Positions 7,777 to 13,047 of a stretch of DNA of 16,491 nucleotides are shown piece after piece (within the stretch, counting starts at the first letter, position 1; every line of letters starts with the position of its first letter). The translations under genes were made by a program, and so were the position numbers. The stretch is from Terriglobia bacterium (GTDB lineage: Bacteria > Acidobacteriota > Terriglobia > UBA7540), in assembly GCA_030040515.1 (NCBI GenBank), contig JASHTO010000606.1, positions 1 to 16,491 on the forward strand. The letters are read 5' to 3'. Below the pieces are notes generated by a model, which did not search any database, had not been told where the DNA came from, and saw only the letters and a program-made list of their open reading frames with translations.

Positions 7777-8847
7777 CTATCCGGCAAGAGCGCTCCTTTT
7801 TGACCGCATTGCGCCTACCCAATATGCGCTCTTCAATTTTTCGTGGCAGGCGCCCCCATCAGGATGCATTGACAGCCACCTCCCAAGATTATCATGCGTG
7901 ATCTCATCCCAGCTCTTCAAAGGAATAACCGGCAGACCCGTGAAGAGGCCATCGAGCGAAGAAGACGGCACAAGGACGATGTGCCCGAGCGCCAAAGCTT
8001 CCCAGGTCCGATGACAATCGAGTCCCCACCCGTGAGGGCTCAGGACAAATGCGTACTCGCCACGTTTCCGCCAAACCTCATGCCGCGGAAGCCGATCCCT
8101 CTGAAAGCGCACCATGGTATTCCCGCGTAACTGGTTCACAGTTCGGCGCCTGCTTTCATCAAATCTTGTCCCCTCCAAAGGATGGGCAAAACGACGGTGG
8201 AGTCCAAAGCCTCTCTGCCACGCAAAATCGACATAAACCTCTGGGATTCGCGCCCGCAGCGGAGGAAGTTGCTTGCGGATGGACACGAGCTCCCTTTCCT
8301 GGTCCCAAGGCGATGACACCGGTTCGCCCCAGTAGGGCTTTTCATAGAGGGTATGGAAGTCGATGCCAATTGGAATCGGGGAGACTCGGTCTGGAGGGGC
8401 CGTGCCGTCATAGTTCTGGGTGTACCAATGCAGCACTTTGGGGCTCCCCAAAATTATTCGAGCTTCGGCCTTGAGCTTCGATGGCACACAAGTATCAGAG
8501 TCTGCCGTAACCAGGATGAACCTTGCTTTGACGAGCGGAAGTACCTGCCGGACGAATGAGGCCAGCCAGCAGAGCCGAACCCATACGATACTTCCCTCCT
8601 CGATCATGCTGCTTGCTTCCGGATTGGGTATCAGATTTTTGGGAAGCCGGGATGACCACAACTCACCGGAATGTGCAGGAATTGGCAAATAGGTCCGCTC
8701 ACCAGGGAATTCGTCCGGGATTCTGAGGTCACACCGCGCGGCAATCCCTCTATTCCAGATGAGTTCGACTTTTTGACTTAGGGACAGGTCCATTAGGATA
8801 ACAATCTCTGCTGAGGAATGCCTGGAATTAGCGGATGAATTCCCCAT
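7777..8847 (-). CDS. Exostosin-like putative glycosyltransferase
   Basis: The 356-residue protein (from ATG 8847) most resembles the exostosin/GT47-like group of putative glycosyltransferases. The best evidence is the C-terminal block at about 265-285, YAFVLSPHGWGLDCHRTWEAL, followed by ALGHIVLVPSSSLDGLFTGLPVIPLKSWDEI. In this group a 'G-x-GxDxHRxWEAL..G.iPi' loop binds the donor nucleotide sugar. Upstream are ILVTADSD (about 111-118), LHWYTQNYDG (139-148) and SPIPIGIDFHTLY (156-168), which fit the family's central part. No signal peptide or membrane helix is seen. The frame stays open to a GTG at 8931, but that start would put an intrinsic terminator inside the coding sequence; ATG 8847 or ATG 8793 (MDLSLSQKVELIW) is more credible, and neither has a clear Shine-Dalgarno. 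It is probably the first gene of the - strand trio. Its acceptor is unknown. Confidence 0.72.
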   Translation of the reverse strand: MGNSSANSRHSSAEIVILMDLSLSQKVELIWNRGIAARCDLRIPDEFPGERTYLPIPAHSGELWSSRLPKNLIPNPEASSMIEEGSIVWVRLCWLASFVRQVLPLVKARFILVTADSDTCVPSKLKAEARIILGSPKVLHWYTQNYDGTAPPDRVSPIPIGIDFHTLYEKPYWGEPVSSPWDQERELVSIRKQLPPLRARIPEVYVDFAWQRGFGLHRRFAHPLEGTRFDESRRRTVNQLRGNTMVRFQRDRLPRHEVWRKRGEYAFVLSPHGWGLDCHRTWEALALGHIVLVPSSSLDGLFTGLPVIPLKSWDEITHDNLGRWLSMHPDGGACHEKLKSAYWVGAMRSKRSALAG

Positions 8848-8884
8848 GGTCGCAGCAATCTGAGCTTCAACACGAGGGCTCACC

Positions 8885-8925
8885 AAAAAACAAGGGCAGG
8901 TTCCTTTTCTCAAGAAACCTGCCCT
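8885..8925 (-). terminator. Rho-independent terminator after the S53 peptidase gene
   Basis: A perfect 10-bp stem (AGGGCAGGTT at 8893-8902 pairing with AACCTGCCCT at 8916-8925) encloses a 13-base loop. Read on the - strand the stem is followed after two bases by six T (A run at 8885-8890). It lies 58 bases beyond the peptidase stop codon and before the likely start of the exostosin-like gene, so it should end peptidase transcripts. Read-through would be needed for any co-transcription of the glycosyltransferase genes. Confidence 0.85.
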
Positions 8926-8982
8926 CGTCACACGTTCTAAATACCAGGCTCAAAATCAAAACCACTCAAGCTGCCAGGACAA

Positions 8983-10563
8983 TCAGAACCCCGCGATACC
9001 ATTAGGAGTGCCCAAACCGGTGCACGGGTTCCAACCGGCTGTGGGTGCGAAGCCCATATTCGGTCCGCAAACCCCGAAGCCGGCAGGAGTGTTACCGATA
9101 TTTCCCGAAATTGAGAGCGGGTATGTGCCGGTAGCGTTGGCATAGATGACTGTAAGCTCGGCCGCGCTCGACGCTTTGAAAGTAGCACTGGTGTTTGTTG
9201 CACCGCTCACCACAGTGTTGGTGGAGCTGGCCAAGTTGACGATTCCTGCAACAATGTTGTTCGCAGCGCTTGTGCCGCCCACGATCCACCAACCGCCAGA
9301 GTCAGGTGGCGATGACGGTATGTACTCCAATAGTGCGAACTGGAAGCTGTCATAGACCCAGTATCCGGTGTAGGGGTTAGCATCTGCAGAGACATCAGGA
9401 ACGGCCCGATTTGAGGCCGAGAGGCCCACGCCGATGGGCGTACCGCCAAGGGTTAACCCTGTCCCATTGTAGAATTGCTGCAGCGTCGGAACAAGGATGT
9501 TCTGATAGCTTGGCAGCAGTTCGTATTGGCTTGACCCCCCGCCGCCGAGCTCCCAAGAACCCTGCTGTTGCGAGGCATAAGGTGAGTTGACCGAGCCCGA
9601 GGTTGGCGGGAAGGGCGTCGTAGATGGCATACGAGAGCGCGTAGTGCCTCCCACGCAAACCACATTTACGGAAGAGCAGGGCCAGCTCACACCCGGTGAA
9701 TCTCCAGCCGCAGCGAAATAGACAACGCCCGGAGTTGTGAAATACGAGTCATCGCCTGTTTCGCCAGAGAACTCACTCGTTCCCCAGGACATAACCACTT
9801 CACCCGAGCCCGTCTGGGAGGCGCACGCCGTGGCTTGGCCGCACTCGACTTCCCAGCTGGCCACCTGAACTGCCGGAAGCAGATATTGCAGCGAGTTGCT
9901 ATACGCCTCAACCAGAACGATATTGGCGTTCGGAGCCATCGCGTGGGCCCATTCCACATCCAGCGATTCCTCGAGCTCCCATCCACCGTTGTCCGCAACA
10001 TCGAAAGGAGGTTCAGTGCCGCTGGCGTAAACCACTTGAAAATTGCTGCTGCTAACGAGAGGGAGTCCAAACTGGGCGGAGAAAGTGTTCAGGTCATCCA
10101 TGATCCAAGGATCATCGTAGGCATCCACGATCGCAATCGTCCCGCTGCCGCCTGAGGTGAGCGAAGTTGTAAAGGCGGGATCGCACCGTCCGAGATGGGC
10201 GCCGGACATAACCGAATACACGCAAGCGATTGACTGAGGCGTCTCGAATCCAAACCCCGTCATGGGCGGGCCGACCTGGTCCGGTTGAAACCCATTGGGT
10301 ATAAAAACCTCGACATCAGTGTGGGCGGTGACGCCGGCACTTCCCGGAGCTTGCACGCTCGAGACAGGGGAGTATGCTTTACCCTCGCCGCTGACAATTC
10401 GCGTCAACCCCGGAGATGCAACTACACGATTAGCCGTGGGGGTTGGCACAGCCGACGCAGGCTTCTCAAGTGGATGAAATACCATTTGAGCCGACGCGGA
10501 CGTTGCCAGGCCGAACAGCATTACCACTGCTGATGCCAGCATGATCTTAATTGACCGTTTCAT
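8983..10563 (-). CDS. Secreted peptidase of family S53 (sedolisin/kumamolisin-like)
   Basis: The 526-residue protein has a textbook signal peptide (KRSIK, hydrophobic core to about 20, cleavage after ASA near 25) and is probably exported. It carries all the elements of the S53 serine-carboxyl peptidase site: Glu198 and Asp202 in ELEESLDVEWAHAMAPNA, the oxyanion Asp288 in YFAAAGDSPG, and Ser432 in IVGGTSAAN. Other family landmarks are TIAIVDAYDDP (142-152), VVMSWGTSEFSGE (257-267), VPDVSADANPYTGYWVYD (388-405) and the terminal GLGTPNG. The family digests proteins at acidic pH and is matured from a propeptide. Here only about 100 residues precede the catalytic domain and I cannot recognise a kumamolisin-activation prodomain. 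The C-terminal calcium-site region looks altered (Asn in GWNPCTGLG where Asp is usual). The start is ATG 10563, with AGGAGG nine bases upstream. It is transcribed alone, ending at the terminator downstream. Confidence 0.9.
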   Translation of the reverse strand: MKRSIKIMLASAVVMLFGLATSASAQMVFHPLEKPASAVPTPTANRVVASPGLTRIVSGEGKAYSPVSSVQAPGSAGVTAHTDVEVFIPNGFQPDQVGPPMTGFGFETPQSIACVYSVMSGAHLGRCDPAFTTSLTSGGSGTIAIVDAYDDPWIMDDLNTFSAQFGLPLVSSSNFQVVYASGTEPPFDVADNGGWELEESLDVEWAHAMAPNANIVLVEAYSNSLQYLLPAVQVASWEVECGQATACASQTGSGEVVMSWGTSEFSGETGDDSYFTTPGVVYFAAAGDSPGVSWPCSSVNVVCVGGTTRSRMPSTTPFPPTSGSVNSPYASQQQGSWELGGGGSSQYELLPSYQNILVPTLQQFYNGTGLTLGGTPIGVGLSASNRAVPDVSADANPYTGYWVYDSFQFALLEYIPSSPPDSGGWWIVGGTSAANNIVAGIVNLASSTNTVVSGATNTSATFKASSAAELTVIYANATGTYPLSISGNIGNTPAGFGVCGPNMGFAPTAGWNPCTGLGTPNGIAGF

Positions 10564-10572
10564 CTATTTGAA

Positions 10573-10578
10573 CCTCCT
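10573..10578 (-). promoter_or_regulatory. Strong Shine-Dalgarno of the S53 peptidase gene
   Basis: AGGAGG on the - strand sits nine bases before the ATG at 10563. It is the only full-consensus ribosome binding site I find in the window and settles the start of the peptidase. Confidence 0.85.
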
Positions 10579-10714
10579 CGAATCGGGGATTTCCCTGCGC
10601 CGACCAACTCTCGAGCGGCTGAGCGCAGTACGGAATTGCCATTGGGTGGCCGAACACCAACTTGATCACCTTATTGTGGGTAAGAATCCTTTAAGATGTT
10701 TTTGTCTGATCGTT

Positions 10715-10740
10715 GCCAACCTACTATTATGAAAGTTGGT
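10715..10740. promoter_or_regulatory. Operator-like inverted repeat upstream of the S53 peptidase
   Basis: CCAAC at 10716-10720 and GTTGG at 10735-10739 form an inverted repeat with a 14-base spacer. The right half is exactly ACCAACTT on the - strand (10740-10733), and the same octamer occurs on the + strand at 10656-10663. The repeat overlaps the candidate promoter core of the peptidase, where a repressor or activator could act. The assignment rests on pattern only. Confidence 0.3.
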
Positions 10741-10746
10741 TGTCAA
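10718..10746 (-). promoter_or_regulatory. Candidate promoter of the S53 peptidase gene
   Basis: On the - strand a perfect TTGACA (-35) at 10746-10741 is followed after 17 bases by TAGGTT (10723-10718), a poor -10. This would leave a leader of about 150 bases before the ATG. The -35 match is good and the -10 is weak, so the call is tentative. Confidence 0.3.
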
Positions 10747-10897
10747 GCAAAAAATGAATTCTCGCACACGTCTTTACACAAGGTTAACGGGCGTGTCAGC
10801 AATCAGCTATTACCAGTGCGCGCATGCAGGCATAAACTGCTCGAAGCATCAGAAGTCCAGGTCGGCCAGCGCAATTACCATTCTCCTTCTGCCGATT

Positions 10898-10906
10898 TGT
10901 TATACT
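10898..10906 (+). promoter_or_regulatory. Extended -10 promoter candidate for the polytopic membrane protein
   Basis: TGTTATACT matches the extended -10 pattern TGnTATAAT with one mismatch. It lies about 125 bases before the ATG at 11031. No convincing -35 hexamer is seen, as is common for extended -10 promoters. Confidence 0.38.
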
Positions 10907-11030
10907 CCTCCTCGCGTGCTTCAGGCGGGAATGCTTTAACCTTCGCCTCGAAATGCAAATTAGATCAGCCCAGGTTCGGCCTCGAGCCGATCAAGAACTG
11001 CCATAATAACTTTTTCGCGTTCGATTAAAG

Positions 11031-12752
11031 ATGGAGATCATGTGGACATCCAGTGAAGGCAGGCTGAGGAAAACCGTAAGGCTCGGATGCTGGACGATTT
11101 GCATTCTTCTTGCCCTCTTGCAAGCATGGACGGGCAGGCGCTGTGCCAATCCGGATGGCATTTCATACCTCGACATGAGCGACGCGCTGATGCGGCATGA
11201 TTTGCGCCTCCTGGTCAACCCATTGTGGAGTCCGCTCTACCCCTTCCTGATCGGCGTGGCAACCACACTTCTTAAGCCATCGTGGAATTGGGAGTTGCCC
11301 GTCGTGCACGCAGTGAACTTCTTTGTTTTCCTGGGGGCAATGGCGTCATTTGAATTTCTCTTACGCCAGATTGTCGCCGCAAGTGGAGCCGAGGAAGCAC
11401 ACGAGCAGGGATCCTCCTTATCCAGCCTGCCGGCTTGGGCCCTGGAGTTAATCGGGTACAGCTTATTCGCCTGGAGCACTTTTGTTCTGATCGGTAATGG
11501 CCTTCGCAGAATATCACCTGATTTATGCGTCGCTGCGTTCGTCTACTTGGCTGCAGGATTCATTCTGAAAGTTCGGGCGGGCGGGCAAAAAACACCGATG
11601 TTTATCGCATTCGGACTCGCGTTGGGGCTGGGATATTTAGCGAAGACCGTGATGTTCCCGATGGCCTTCGTATTTATGGCGAGTTCAATTTCCCGTTGCG
11701 AAAACCGGCGAAGATTGCTGATCGGGCTCGCCGCCACCCTCATCGTTTTCATCTCCGTTTCAGCTCCATTATTCGTGAGCATATCCGAGGCGCTGGGGCG
11801 GCTCACTTTTGGAGAAAGCGGAAGATTAAATTATGCCTGGCACGTTAACCAGAAGGACTGGTTTCCCTTCTACTCCTCCCGTCCCGCTTCATACCTTCTA
11901 CATCCCATGAATCGAATATACGAAAATCCCAATGTCTTCGAATTTGGCAAGCCGTTCAAGGTAACCTATTCCCTCTGGTTCGCACCCTGGTACTGGAACG
12001 CCGGCGTGACAGCCCATTTCGACTTGCGACGCCAGATTCGACTGATCGGCAGGAGTTTGCTTGTCGACTACTACGGCGATTTGGTGGCGCCCGTGTGGGG
12101 TCTGATCGGCGGTTACTTTATTCTTCTCTTCATGAGCCCGAGCCTGTCGAGTGTCTATCGCAATTTTCGGAAGGCTTGGCCTTTGCTGCTGACGGGTGCC
12201 AGCGCACTCGCCCTTTATTCGGTTGTGCATGCGGAAGGTCGATACATCGCACCGTTCGCAGTCCTCATCTGGCTTGGTTTGCTCCTGGGAATTCGTCTGC
12301 CATTGCAACCAGCTTCTCTTCGGATAAGCACCGTCGCATCATGCGTTATGGCCTTCCCCTTGCTCGTTTTGTCCCTCCAATTTGCAATTCAACCTCCGAG
12401 CGGTCCGGGCGTCCAGGATGTCGGCGGGGTACACTATGAAATTGCACAATTCTTGGGACAATCGGGAGTACGGCCCGGAGAAGCCGTGGCCATCGTGGGC
12501 AATGGATTCGACAACGCGTTTTGGGCACGCTTGGCGCGAGTACATATTGTCGCCCAGATCCCCTCAGAGGAAGCCGGTGCATTTTGGCGGGCCGATCCCC
12601 GCACGCAGGCGGAGGTGTTTGAAGCCATGGCAGCAGCCGGCGCGAAGGCAGTCATTTCCCAGGACACACCACCCAACATCCGGTCCGCCGACTGGCAGAG
12701 GTTTGGAGAAGGCACCCACTCGCTCCATTTTCTATCCCACTCTGGTCCATAA
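11031..12752 (+). CDS. Polytopic membrane protein, probable GT-C type glycosyltransferase
   Basis: The 573-residue protein has about ten to twelve hydrophobic segments (for example near 18-33, 67-81, 91-112, 133-153, 190-208, 229-247, 345-370, 380-410) and a soluble C-terminal domain of about 120 residues. The first external loop has ANPDGISYLDMSDALMRHD (39-57), an acidic loop with the Asp-Gly-x-Ser-Tyr pattern seen in bacterial GT-C membrane glycosyltransferases of the ArnT/PMT sort, in which acidic residues of the first loop are catalytic. The tail (VRPGEAVAIVGNGFDNAFWARLARVHIVAQIP ... WQRFGEGTHSLHFL) resembles the small alpha/beta tail of related acidobacterial proteins. If so, it would transfer a sugar from a polyprenyl-phosphate donor outside the membrane. 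ATG 11031 is used; an ATG at 11040 with GGAG three bases before it is an alternative. The gene appears to stand alone, divergent from the peptidase. The family assignment is moderate and the substrate unknown. Confidence 0.7.
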   Translation: MEIMWTSSEGRLRKTVRLGCWTICILLALLQAWTGRRCANPDGISYLDMSDALMRHDLRLLVNPLWSPLYPFLIGVATTLLKPSWNWELPVVHAVNFFVFLGAMASFEFLLRQIVAASGAEEAHEQGSSLSSLPAWALELIGYSLFAWSTFVLIGNGLRRISPDLCVAAFVYLAAGFILKVRAGGQKTPMFIAFGLALGLGYLAKTVMFPMAFVFMASSISRCENRRRLLIGLAATLIVFISVSAPLFVSISEALGRLTFGESGRLNYAWHVNQKDWFPFYSSRPASYLLHPMNRIYENPNVFEFGKPFKVTYSLWFAPWYWNAGVTAHFDLRRQIRLIGRSLLVDYYGDLVAPVWGLIGGYFILLFMSPSLSSVYRNFRKAWPLLLTGASALALYSVVHAEGRYIAPFAVLIWLGLLLGIRLPLQPASLRISTVASCVMAFPLLVLSLQFAIQPPSGPGVQDVGGVHYEIAQFLGQSGVRPGEAVAIVGNGFDNAFWARLARVHIVAQIPSEEAGAFWRADPRTQAEVFEAMAAAGAKAVISQDTPPNIRSADWQRFGEGTHSLHFLSHSGP

Positions 12753-12884
12753 ATATCGGGTCTCCTCGATTTCCATATCACCAAAGTCCTCCAGAATCTT
12801 ACCGTCTATCTCCTCCGTTGGTCCCGAATCCGAATAGACAAGCAATTCCGACCATAGACAATCATTAAGGAAACTGGAATGTGA

Positions 12885-12893
12885 TGATATACT
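12885..12893 (+). promoter_or_regulatory. Extended -10 promoter candidate for the PilZ-like/HEAT-like gene
   Basis: TGATATACT (12885-12893) matches TGnTATAAT with one mismatch. A weak -35-like TTAAGG is 17 bases upstream (12865-12870). Transcription from it would start near 12900, about 150 bases before the preferred ATG at 13048. The surrounding stretch is more AT-rich than the genes on either side. Confidence 0.4.
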
Positions 12894-13047
12894 GATTATT
12901 GCCGAGGGTTAACTATAGGTGCCGTCTGGGGTTATACGTTAGTACCATTGTACTCTTGGCGTGCGTCTGCGGTCATGGTACTTAGGAGCTGTTGAGCCGG
13001 GCCGGGCTCAAATCAGGTTCGACGGGGCGGTCTTCGACGTATCACCC

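Larger units (their letters stand above)
10579..11030. other. Divergent intergenic region between the S53 peptidase and the membrane protein
   Basis: These 452 bases separate two genes transcribed away from each other. I see no protein-like reading frame; the open frames here have no family-like sequence. The part near 10690-10760 is AT-rich and holds candidate promoter elements and ACCAACTT-type repeats for the peptidase. The part near 10895-10906 holds an extended -10 for the + strand gene. A small hairpin (TCGGC/GCCGA around 10976-10990) lies in the leader of the + strand gene. Confidence 0.7.

Noticed and set aside
10696..11028. + strand open frame of 110 codons in the divergent intergenic region
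   Set aside because: It starts inside the putative peptidase promoter, has no recognisable sequence and no ribosome binding site.
12961..13047. GTG start for the large multidomain protein
   Set aside because: The 29 extra residues do not look like part of a domain, there is no Shine-Dalgarno, and the conserved part begins right after ATG 13048; kept only as an alternative.
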